24,383 nt of DNA, taken from NCBI GenBank assembly GCA_903877345.1, contig CAIRDL010000528.1, forward strand, positions 1-24,383, in the 5' to 3' direction. The translations under genes were made by a program, and so were the position numbers. Below the pieces are notes generated by a model. The model worked only from the letters and a program-made list of their open reading frames with translations. It was not told where the DNA came from and did not search any database. Source of the DNA: an uncultured Oscillochloris sp. Lineage in GTDB: Bacteria > Chloroflexota > Chloroflexia > Chloroflexales > Chloroflexaceae. Positions 7,266 through 14,053 of this stretch are shown here, in pieces (position 1 is the first letter of the stretch; each line of letters starts with the position of its first letter).

Positions 7266-7720
7266 GTATCAAGCGGCGCACGGGCATGGCGGTTGCAACG
7301 TCCGCTAGGCCATGACTTCAGCCCTCCGGCTCGCGGGAACCTGATGCAGGAACCGATTGCCACCGCAATGCTCCCGCGTTCCGGCACCTCGCCCACTGGT
7401 GGCGGGCTGAAGCGCTGCTGAACCATGTGTTCCAGCGCCACGACGTCGACCGCATAGCCCAAAATACGGCTCCAGGTGGTGTGGTGTGGCATCCGCGCGC
7501 GCGGGGTGTCAAACCGTGTGTGGAGTTCCTGGCACCGCAGCTTCGCCCAATCGGCGACCGCTTCGAGACGACGGTAGCCTGCCAATTTTGCCAGGACGGC
7601 AACGGTCACAATCAGCGCGAGCGGGGAGCGGCGACCGCGTGCCTTTCGGTGATCGACCAGGGTTTCTGCTGCGGTAGAGAGTGCCCCCACATCGATCACA
7701 CACGGCTCATCCGATCCCAC
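7262..7720 (-). pseudogene. ISAs1-type transposase remnant (N-terminal domain only)
   Basis: The frame of about 152 codons matches the N-terminal domain associated with ISAs1/H-repeat transposases: LVDHRKARGRRSPLAL, then LAGYRRLEAVADWAK, then the TTWSRILGYAVDVVALEHMV segment. Family members are about 370 aa. Here the frame ends soon after IAVAIG, where the family normally has the catalytic IDGK region, so the DDE domain is missing. A one-base shift near 7340 seems to spoil that motif. Its decayed end now abuts the metY promoter. Confidence 0.75.
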
Positions 7721-7751
7721 AAGCGTAAAGGGTAAACTGCTATACTACATC

Positions 7752-7812
7752 ACAACACCTTTCGGTCTGATGGTTCGATTTTGCATCCTCATCACACCCT
7801 GAAAGGTGTTGT
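7752..7812. repeat. 12-bp inverted repeat upstream of kaiC
   Basis: ACAACACCTTTC (7752-7763) is perfectly inverted at 7801-7812 with 37 nt between. It lies between the ISAs1-type remnant and kaiC. It could be the footprint of a lost element or a long-loop hairpin. The rest of 7813-8001 shows only short palindromes (such as GACCA-CCTGA-TGGTC near 7947) and no clear promoter. Confidence 0.6.
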
Positions 7813-8001
7813 CCTCTGTCCTGGCTGCCGCAACGACCGCCCGCGCCGACTTTGTAACCGCCATGCCGTTGCCGTGAAAGGGGCGTGATCGGACTGCACA
7901 ATGCGCTTACAGTGGAGGCCGCATACGCCCCGTGGGCGGAAGTCTGACCACCTGATGGTCTCAATCTTGATCCAGGATCGGGCAGGAAGGAGCGATGAAC
8001 C

Positions 8002-9720
8002 ATGACCTCAGCACGAGCGCAATTACCCAAGTCGCCGACGGGCATCCTTGGCATAGATGAGATTACCGGCGGCGGCCTGCCCAAAGGCAGACCGACCTTG
8101 ATCTGCGGCAGCGCGGGCTGCGGCAAGACCCTGTTGGCGATGGAGTTTCTGGTACGTGGCGCAACGCAGTTTGACGAGCCGGGCGTCTTTATGGCCTTTG
8201 AGGAGACCGCCGAAGAGTTGACCCAGAACGTCGCGTCGCTTGGCTTCGACTTGAATGACCTCGTCCAGCACAAGAGGGTCGTACTGGACTTTGTGTACAT
8301 CGAGCGGAATGAGGTCGAAGAGACTGGTGCCTACGACCTGGAGGGCTTGTTCATCCGCCTCGGGCATGCCATTGACTCCATCCATGCCAAGCGGGTCGTG
8401 CTCGATACCATCGAGTCGCTCTTCGTCGGCTTGCCCAATCCCCTCATCCTGCGCGCAGAGTTGCGCCGACTCTTCCGCTGGCTGAAGACGAAAGGCGTGA
8501 CCGCCATTATCACCGGCGAACGCGGCGACGAGACGCTGACGCGCCAGGGGCTCGAAGAGTACGTCTCTGATTGCGTCATCGTGCTTGACCATCGCATCAC
8601 CGAACAGACCTCCACGCGGCGCTTGCGCGTGGTCAAGTACCGTGGCTCGATCCACGGCACCAATGAATATCCCTTTTTGATTGATGAGAGCGGCATTTCG
8701 CTCCTGCCCATCACCTCGCTGGGCTTACAGCATACGATCACCAACGAGCGGATTTCCAGCGGCATTCCGCGCCTCGACGCGATGCTGGGCGGCATGGGCT
8801 TCTATCGTGGCAGTAGCGTGCTCATCTCGGGCACGGCGGGCACCGGCAAGACAAGCTTCGCCGCGCATGTGGTTGATGCCGCCTGCCGCCGTGGCGAACG
8901 CGTGCTCTACTTTGCGTTCGAGGAATCGGCCAACCAAATTACGCGCAACATGCGCTCCATTGGCATTGACCTGCACAAGTGGATGCAGCACGATCTGCTC
9001 CACTTTGCGGCAACCCGCCCCTCGTTTACTGGCTTAGAGATGCACCTGACGCTGATGCACAAGGCGATCAACCACTTCAAGCCCCAGGTGGTGGTGGTGG
9101 ATCCGTTGAACAGCTTCGTCGTCGTGGACAATGTGCCCGAGGTCAAAGCCATGTTGATGCGGCTGGTTGATTTTCTGAAGCTGCAGCAGATCACTGGCCT
9201 GTTCACCAGTTTGACTGCGGGCGGCGACACCATTGAGCAAACCGACGTTGCGATCTCGTCGCTGATTGACACCTGGCTGTTACTGCGGAGCATCGAGCTT
9301 GGCGGCGAGCGCAATCGCGGCTTGTACATCTTGAAATCGCGTGGGATGGCGCACTCCAATCAGATCCGCGAGTTCTTGCTCACCGATCACGGCGTCGAGC
9401 TGCGCGATGTCTATGTTGGCCCCAGTGGCGTGTTGACGGGCTCGGCGCGCCTGGCGCAAGAGGCCCAAGAGCAAGCCGCGCAGGTGCTGCGCCAACAGGA
9501 GGCGGATCGCAAACGACTCGAGCTCCAGCGCAAGCGGACACAGCTGGAGGCCCAGATTAACGCCATGCGCACCGCGTTTGCGGAGCAGGAAGCCGATCTG
9601 CTCCAAAGCATTGAGCAGGAGCAGATGCGGGAAACGCTCCTGTTGCGCGAACGTGAGGATATGGCGCAGAGCCGCAAAGCGGATGCGCCAGCGAACCCGC
9701 ACACGGGAGACCCAGCATGA
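8002..9720 (+). CDS. kaiC: KaiC-type double-domain ATPase
   Basis: This 572-aa protein has two RecA-like KaiC domains. CI (about 10-240) has Walker A GSAGCGKT (36-43) and catalytic E67/E68 (FEET). CII (about 250-475) has Walker A GTAGTGKT (277-284) and E307/E308 (FEES). The CII phosphorylation loop reads TDVAISSLIDT, so T414, S419 and S420 line up with T426, S431 and T432 of cyanobacterial KaiC; the usual Ser-Thr pair is Ser-Ser here. After the SRGMAHSNQIREF segment a charged Gln/Glu/Arg-rich tail (about 483-560) is likely a coiled coil, replacing the KaiA-binding tail. AAGGAG lies about 10 nt upstream of the ATG. It overlaps the following kaiB by ATGA. It probably serves in timing or signalling without KaiA. 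Confidence 0.93.
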   Translation: MTSARAQLPKSPTGILGIDEITGGGLPKGRPTLICGSAGCGKTLLAMEFLVRGATQFDEPGVFMAFEETAEELTQNVASLGFDLNDLVQHKRVVLDFVYIERNEVEETGAYDLEGLFIRLGHAIDSIHAKRVVLDTIESLFVGLPNPLILRAELRRLFRWLKTKGVTAIITGERGDETLTRQGLEEYVSDCVIVLDHRITEQTSTRRLRVVKYRGSIHGTNEYPFLIDESGISLLPITSLGLQHTITNERISSGIPRLDAMLGGMGFYRGSSVLISGTAGTGKTSFAAHVVDAACRRGERVLYFAFEESANQITRNMRSIGIDLHKWMQHDLLHFAATRPSFTGLEMHLTLMHKAINHFKPQVVVVDPLNSFVVVDNVPEVKAMLMRLVDFLKLQQITGLFTSLTAGGDTIEQTDVAISSLIDTWLLLRSIELGGERNRGLYILKSRGMAHSNQIREFLLTDHGVELRDVYVGPSGVLTGSARLAQEAQEQAAQVLRQQEADRKRLELQRKRTQLEAQINAMRTAFAEQEADLLQSIEQEQMRETLLLREREDMAQSRKADAPANPHTGDPA

Positions 9721-10085
9721 ATCCGAAACGAGCGCGATCCGCACCGCAGCATGCACGGGACACACAACCCAAGGCAGACACTTGGACGCTGCGCCTGTAC
9801 GTGGCGGGGCAGACCACCAAATCAATGACGGCGTTTGTGAACCTGAAGCAGATCTGTGAAGAACACCTCGCAGGGCGCTACCAGATCGAAGTGATTGATC
9901 TCCTGGAAAACCCGCACCTTGCCCAGGGCGACCAGATCCTGGCGATCCCGACGTTGGTGCGAAAATTACCGGTGCCGGTGCGCAAAATCATCGGCGATCT
10001 CTCGAACACAGAGCGCGTGCTGATTGGGTTGGATCTGGTGCCACGAAAGGTGGGCGGCGATCATGCGACAAAAGAAACCTCGTAA
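9717..10085 (+). CDS. kaiB: KaiB-domain protein 1
   Basis: The protein is 122 aa, with the thioredoxin-like KaiB domain at about 22-110. The family motifs are LRLYVAG (25-31), IEVIDLLENP, and PTLVRKLP followed by RKIIGDLS (78-96). The first 20 residues are an extra basic tail. Its ATG overlaps the kaiC stop (ATGA), implying translational coupling. KaiB binds the KaiC CI ring in clock systems. Its presence twice next to kaiC suggests that two KaiB forms share or divide this partner. Confidence 0.92.
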   Translation: MNPKRARSAPQHARDTQPKADTWTLRLYVAGQTTKSMTAFVNLKQICEEHLAGRYQIEVIDLLENPHLAQGDQILAIPTLVRKLPVPVRKIIGDLSNTERVLIGLDLVPRKVGGDHATKETS

Positions 10086-10404
10086 TGCAACGCAGGCCTT
10101 TGAAGCCGCACTGGAGCGTACCCAAACGACCACGTATGTCTTACGGCTCTATGTGGCCGGCACGACCCCGCAATCGGTGCAGGCGATTGCGACCGTCAAA
10201 CAAATCTGCGAGGACCATCTCCACGGGCGCTATGAGCTGGAGGTCATTGACCTGTACCAGAAGCCCCAGCTAGCGGCGGGCGAGCAGATCATCGCCGCGC
10301 CCACCCTGATCAGGAAATTGCCGCTGCCTCTGCGTCGCATCATCGGCAACATGTCGGATACCGAGCGTCTGCTGGTGGGTCTGGATCTGCATGTGAAAAG
10401 CTGA
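10063..10404 (+). CDS. kaiB: KaiB-domain protein 2
   Basis: The protein is 113 aa and starts at ATG 10063, overlapping the end of the first kaiB by 23 bp. An upstream in-frame ATG at 10024 would add residues unlike KaiB, so it was not chosen. Motifs LRLYVAG, LEVIDLYQKP, PTLIRKLPLPLRRIIGNMS and ERLLVGLDL match the first copy. By eye the two domains are about 60 percent identical over about 86 residues, so this looks like a tandem duplication that has since diverged. Both keep the regions important for the KaiB fold. Confidence 0.92.
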   Translation: MRQKKPRNATQAFEAALERTQTTTYVLRLYVAGTTPQSVQAIATVKQICEDHLHGRYELEVIDLYQKPQLAAGEQIIAAPTLIRKLPLPLRRIIGNMSDTERLLVGLDLHVKS

Positions 10405-10445
10405 AAGCGGTCGCGTGCGATCCAGCTATGGGTTAGGAGTTTGCC

Positions 10446-12023
10446 GTGTCTCGGAACCCAACATCCCATGGGCGCCTCACCCGCGAGAACGCCGAGCTCC
10501 GCATGCGGTTGGCAGAAGCCGAAGAGACTCTGCACGCCATTCGCACGGGTGCGGTTGACGCGCTGCTTGTCTCAGGGGTGGACGGCGACCAGGTCTTCAC
10601 GCTCAAGGGCGCGGATCACGCGTACCGCGTGCTGATCGAGGCGATGAACGAAGGTGCGCTGACCATGACGATGGACGGCGTGATTCTGTATGCGAACCGG
10701 CGCGTTGCCGAGATGCTCAAGGCACCGCTGGAAAAGGTCATCGGTTCCCGCATCCACCCATGGATTGCGCCCGCCGACCACACGCGGTTCGATGCGCTCG
10801 TGCGGCATGACGCGGCCGCGACCCACCGCCGTGAAGAGCTTACCCTGCGTGCCAGCGACGGCACGTTCGTGCCGGGGTATGTTTCGGCAAACCTTTTGCC
10901 CAACGACGAGCTACACGGGCTTTACTGCCTAGTCGTCACCGACCTGACCGAGCAGAAACGGAATGCAGCGCTCGTCGCCGACGAGCAGCTCGCCCGTTCG
11001 ATTCTGGAGCAGGCCGCCGACGCGATTGTGGTGTGCGATGCACAGGGCCAGATCATCCGCGCCAGTGAAGCTGCGCACGCGCTCTGCGGCCAGAATTCGA
11101 TCGGGCTGCCCTTTGCGCGGGCCTTTCCGTTGCACCGAGGGGCAGGCGTCGCCTTTTCACTGGCGGAGTCGATGACCACGGGCAGTCGCAGTAGGGCTGA
11201 GGTTCTGCTGCAACGCAATGGGCAGCTGCTCAACCTGTTGCTTGGCATTGGCCCGCTGTTGGGTACACACAGCGAGCGGCTTGGCAGTGTGATCACTCTG
11301 ATTGACATTACCCAGCGGCGCGAGACGGAGGAGCGTCTCCAGGCCGCGCTCCACACCCAGGATGTGCTGCTCAAGGAGATCCACCACCGGGTCAAAAATA
11401 ATCTCCAGGTGGTGATAAGCCTACTCCGCCTCCAGAGTCGCCAGGTGACCGACCCTCGCGCCGTCGCAGCGCTACGCGACAGCCGCCAGCGCGTCGAGGT
11501 GATGGCCCTGGTCCACGAGTTACTTTACCGCACGGGGGACATGGCGAGCATTGACGCGACGGCCTACAGTCGGCAGCTCAGCAGCCAGATGCTGCGGCTC
11601 TACGACGCCGCGCCGGATCAGGTGACGCTGGAGATTGTCGCCGAGGGGGTCTGGCTGAGCCTGGATCAGGCGGTGCCCTGCGGGCTGATTATCCACGAAC
11701 TCGTCTCCAACAGCCTGAAGTACGCCTTCCCTGACGGGCGGCTTGGCACCGTCGGCATTGCGCTACGTGCCACCAGCCCGGACACGCTCACCCTGACGGT
11801 CTGGGATACCGGGGTTGGGTTCCCCACGGCGGCCCCCGTGCCGGCATCCCTATCATTGGGCATCTCGCTCGTCCACGACCTAGTGCGCCAGCTACGGGGC
11901 ACCGCCGTGACCACGAGCGACGGCGGGGTCACGGTCACGATCACCTTCCCGCAGAGCACGGCAACGGTTCCGGCAGCAACCGCGCCGGACGCAGGCGCGA
12001 TCGAAGTGACACCGTTGCCCTAA
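10446..12023 (+). CDS. PAS-PAS sensor histidine kinase, HisKA_2 type
   Basis: This is a 525-aa cytoplasmic kinase with no membrane helix. A short N-terminal coiled coil (11-35) is followed by PAS 1 (about 58-170) and PAS 2 (about 182-290, ending VITLIDITQRRE). Next is a HisKA_2 dimerisation segment with the phosphate-accepting H313 in EIHHRVKNNLQ, then an HATPase domain (N422 in HELVSNSLKYAF, DTGVGFP from D454, LGISLV from 471). The start is GTG 10446, with AGGAG 7 nt upstream. It follows kaiB 2 by 41 nt and likely belongs to the same operon, where it would read out KaiC/KaiB state or light/redox through its PAS domains (inference). No partner response regulator lies next to it. Confidence 0.9.
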   Translation: MSRNPTSHGRLTRENAELRMRLAEAEETLHAIRTGAVDALLVSGVDGDQVFTLKGADHAYRVLIEAMNEGALTMTMDGVILYANRRVAEMLKAPLEKVIGSRIHPWIAPADHTRFDALVRHDAAATHRREELTLRASDGTFVPGYVSANLLPNDELHGLYCLVVTDLTEQKRNAALVADEQLARSILEQAADAIVVCDAQGQIIRASEAAHALCGQNSIGLPFARAFPLHRGAGVAFSLAESMTTGSRSRAEVLLQRNGQLLNLLLGIGPLLGTHSERLGSVITLIDITQRRETEERLQAALHTQDVLLKEIHHRVKNNLQVVISLLRLQSRQVTDPRAVAALRDSRQRVEVMALVHELLYRTGDMASIDATAYSRQLSSQMLRLYDAAPDQVTLEIVAEGVWLSLDQAVPCGLIIHELVSNSLKYAFPDGRLGTVGIALRATSPDTLTLTVWDTGVGFPTAAPVPASLSLGISLVHDLVRQLRGTAVTTSDGGVTVTITFPQSTATVPAATAPDAGAIEVTPLP

Positions 12024-12036
12024 TCGTCGCTCCGGA

Positions 12037-12123
12037 GGGGCATAATGCGAAGCTCGCCTTGCCCAAATTCTTGCGTAGCGGCTCAAACCACGTTGTCGCA
12101 TCAATCAACTGCACCTTGCCCCG
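12037..12123 (-). pseudogene. Fragment resembling type I restriction methylase (HsdM)
   Basis: A short minus-strand stretch reads RGKVQLIDATTWFEPLRKNLG, with similarity to the segment of N-6 DNA methylases that links the methylase core to the C-terminal region. No start, no SAM-binding motif and no continuation are present, so it is at best a relic. The assignment rests on one remembered motif. Confidence 0.4.
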
Positions 12124-12234
12124 TTGGTAATGTCGGAACCGCTCCCCCTTCGCTTCCTGAAGAACGACGCACAGCGAGACTAGGCTGGCAAGTCCAACGG
12201 AAGACTGTAGACCTGGAAATACGACCCTGTCTAC

Positions 12235-12326
12235 TATAGCAGTCCTATCCAGGTCGTGAAGAGGAGTCAAGGCTTCAGCCGGCTAAAGCCTTGACTCCCC
12301 TTCACAACCCCGATAGGATTGCTATA
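12235..12326. mobile_element. 92-bp MITE, copy 2 (TATAGCAGTCCTA ends)
   Basis: It begins TATAGCAGTCCTA and ends TAGGATTGCTATA, inverted repeats matching at 12 of 13 bases, with TA at both edges. The inner stem is GGAGTCAAGGCTT paired with AAGCCTTGACTCC. It shares its ends and the AGCCGG centre with the element at 2388-2489. Its right end joins directly to a broken SHMT-like gene and supplies the stop codon. Confidence 0.88.
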
Positions 12327-12516
12327 TGTCGGCAAGAGCATCGGGACAAAGCACGATCCCACCGCGCGTTCCACACCATGTCTTTTCGACAGAGGTGGTC
12401 ACGATGGCACCCAAGGCGCACGGGTTCTCGACTAAACCGGCAGCGACAAGGCCAGCGATGTGCGAAATGTCGGCGATCAAAACTGCGCCGACATTAGCGG
12501 CGATGTTGATCGCGGC
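12327..12516 (-). pseudogene. Internal fragment of a serine hydroxymethyltransferase-like gene
   Basis: On the minus strand this reads VGAVLIADISHIAGLVAAG, then GAIVTTSVEKTWCGTRGG. It matches the SHMT segment with the PLP-contacting D-x-x-H-I-A-G-L-V-A-A-G and the lysine motif T-x-K-T-x-x-G-x-R-G-G. Only about 63 codons remain of the usual 420. One end joins the MITE at 12326, where a stop is created. The other runs into the aldo/keto reductase piece. Confidence 0.75.
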
Positions 12517-12690
12517 AAGCTCAACGGGGTGAGCGTAAGGTCTGCTCTCGCAACATGCTTTTCCAGATAGCGGCGGCGCTTGGTTCCTGGAATGGGGACA
12601 ATGTCGTTGTCTTGGGCCAACACCCAGGCCAGGGCGAGTTGTGCGGGGGTGATGCCTTTGGCTACCGCCAATTCCTCATCATTCGATCCC
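12517..12690 (-). pseudogene. C-terminal fragment of an aldo/keto reductase
   Basis: The minus strand reads AVAKGITPAQLALAWVLAQ, then VPIPGTKRRRYLEKHV and LTLTP. These are the C-terminal NADP-binding signature of aldo/keto reductases (IPGTKR and following). About 54 codons remain. Around 12527 a one-base shift continues it (VELAAI) into the SHMT-like frame, making a chimaera of two unrelated gene pieces. No start codon or barrel N-terminus is present. Confidence 0.75.
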
Positions 12691-12736
12691 ACACGAGGTG
12701 ACTTCGACGTAGCCCTGAGTTGACCACCGTTCTGCA

Positions 12737-12765
12737 TACACCGATACACCAAAACCGAGTATAAT
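12737..12765 (+). promoter_or_regulatory. Probable promoter of the T7SS-like locus
   Basis: A perfect TATAAT (-10) lies at 12760-12765. The matching -35 position (TACACC, 12737-12742, 17-nt spacing) is poor, so an activator may be needed. Transcription would start near 12772, giving a leader of about 78 nt before the first WXG100 gene. The small palindrome CTTG-TAGATT-CAAG at 12771-12784 lies at the predicted start and could be an operator. Confidence 0.5.
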
Positions 12766-12849
12766 CAGTACTTGTAGATTCAAGAGTTGATCGCAGGCTC
12801 GCATTGTGCGGGCATATGTCCCCAGTAGTTAGCAATGGAGGCGCTCATT

Positions 12850-13134
12850 ATGTCTGATGACCGCGTGGTCTCAACTGCTACGGCCCGTGAGGCTATCACC
12901 AAGATCCAGCAGATTGTTGACGGCCCTTTGCTTCAGCAAATCAACGACTTGAACCGTGAAGGGCAGCGTCTCTCTGAGCCTAACAACTGGGATGGACGCC
13001 TAGCCCGCGAATTCCGCACCGGATGGGCCGATACCTACAACAAGCTGATCCAGACGCAACGTGCACTCGAAGAGTTGCGACGCCAAGTGGCGCAAATCAA
13101 CCAGAACATCATGTCGGCAGGCGGCAATCAGTAA
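12850..13134 (+). CDS. WXG100-family protein (ESAT-6-like)
   Basis: This 94-aa protein has the size and make-up of T7SS substrates: two predicted helices joined by a turn with the W-x-G motif W47-D48-G49 (NNWDGRLAREF). There is no signal peptide and no cysteine. The start is ATG 12850, with GGAGG 9 nt upstream; the ATG at 12835 lacks a ribosome site. The canonical C-terminal YxxxD/E export motif is not present. It is the first gene of the locus and is followed by a stem-loop, an arrangement that could make it the most abundant product. Likely exported, as a dimer by itself or with the second WXG100-like protein. Confidence 0.85.
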   Translation: MSDDRVVSTATAREAITKIQQIVDGPLLQQINDLNREGQRLSEPNNWDGRLAREFRTGWADTYNKLIQTQRALEELRRQVAQINQNIMSAGGNQ

Positions 13135-13150
13135 CATCCTCGTGTCTTCG

Positions 13151-13188
13151 ACCGTGAGTGTGAAGTCACAAGCTTTCGCGCTCACGGT
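13151..13188 (+). terminator. Stem-loop between the first WXG100 gene and the EspG-like gene
   Basis: ACCGTGAG (13151-13158) is inverted at 13181-13188, and further pairing inside (GTG/CAC, AAG/CTT) is possible. No U-run follows, so it may be a leaky terminator or an mRNA 3'-end stabiliser rather than a full stop. It lies in the only sizeable gap (112 nt) of the locus. Confidence 0.45.
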
Positions 13189-13246
13189 TGGACAATTCTA
13201 TACCGATGCACGTTCCGGAAATGACGGTCATAAGACGAGGTCTAGT

Positions 13247-14032
13247 ATGCAGGCAATCCAGCTGAGTCACGAGGAGTTCCTTCTGCTGCTTGGTGTCTTG
13301 CGCTTACCAATGCCGCTGGCACTTGGGGAAGATCCCACGGTGGGGTATGATCAGCGATCCTTGGGGATCGCCCTCGCCAGCGCGATGAGCAGTCTGATGG
13401 CTCGCGACCTTATCCAGGGTGATGACCCTACGACCGACCCAGTCCCGGTACCAGGTGTGCGCGAATTGCTTGCAACGAGCGCCCTCGCAGATCGCTGCCT
13501 AATGGTCGCTGCACGTCAGGGTGAGCAGCATAGCGCTACCCACTACAGTCTCCGCGATGGGCGTACAGTTGTGCATACCAGTCCACGGGCTGGAGTACAC
13601 CGTATCACTTGGGTTGAAGCGAGTGAACCTCTTGCCGCGCACGTGCTTACGGCTATTGTGCCCCATGTGCCCACGGCAACTCCGTTACGCTTCACGCTAA
13701 ACGCCGACGCTTTCGGCCTAGCCTTAGATGCAATCGGGGCCGGACAACTCCAATCCGCCCTTGGCATCCTGAAAACGGCCGGTGTCGCGGCAGATCTCGC
13801 TGACAGTTTTGTCAGTAGAGCCGGCCCTACCCCAACACGCTACGCCATCGTCTGTCTCCGCCAACTCCAGAGTCCCCAACCCCTAGCGGAGAGTGCCATC
13901 GTCGTTCAAGGTGCCAACGAGACGTGGTATGCGACTGAGCCAGCGAACACTCCCGGCCAAATTCTGATCGAGACCGTTGCCCCAGAGGCGCTACGTACAC
14001 ATCTTGATGTCCTAATCCAGTCTCTCGCCTAG
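13247..14032 (+). CDS. EspG-like T7SS chaperone (distant)
   Basis: This is a 261-aa soluble protein. Its N-terminus (IQLSHEEFLLLLGVLRLP, about 2-20) followed by an Ala/Leu-rich helix and SLMARDLI resembles the opening of mycobacterial EspG (LT-x-D-Q/EF-x-x-L-x-x-x-LG, later L-x-x-x-G-V/LI). The order of the rest also fits EspG: a winged-helix-like piece, a central strand region (THYSLRDGRTVVHTS), helices with LQSALGILKTAGV, and a final strand pair plus helix. EspG proteins bind PE/PPE substrates in the cytosol; here the likely client is the effector encoded 21 nt downstream. I chose ATG 13247 (GAGG upstream) because the preceding codons of the open frame do not resemble the family. Similarity is structural and faint. 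Confidence 0.55.
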   Translation: MQAIQLSHEEFLLLLGVLRLPMPLALGEDPTVGYDQRSLGIALASAMSSLMARDLIQGDDPTTDPVPVPGVRELLATSALADRCLMVAARQGEQHSATHYSLRDGRTVVHTSPRAGVHRITWVEASEPLAAHVLTAIVPHVPTATPLRFTLNADAFGLALDAIGAGQLQSALGILKTAGVAADLADSFVSRAGPTPTRYAIVCLRQLQSPQPLAESAIVVQGANETWYATEPANTPGQILIETVAPEALRTHLDVLIQSLA

Positions 14033-14053
14033 CTACTGCCCAGCGGGACACCC

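Noticed and set aside
7735..7747. CTGCTATA near the ISAs1-type remnant as a third MITE end
   Set aside because: Only about 8 bases match the MITE terminus and no partner end or inner stem is present.
7740..8655. Minus-strand frames overlapping the kaiC start
   Set aside because: Antisense to the strongly conserved KaiC CI domain and with no recognisable product.
8002..12023. A kaiA gene in the Kai cluster
   Set aside because: All open space is filled by kaiC, two kaiB and the kinase; no KaiA-like sequence is seen.
12850..13134. Canonical YxxxD/E export signal in the first WXG100 protein
   Set aside because: The only Tyr is followed by NKLIQ, which does not fit the motif.
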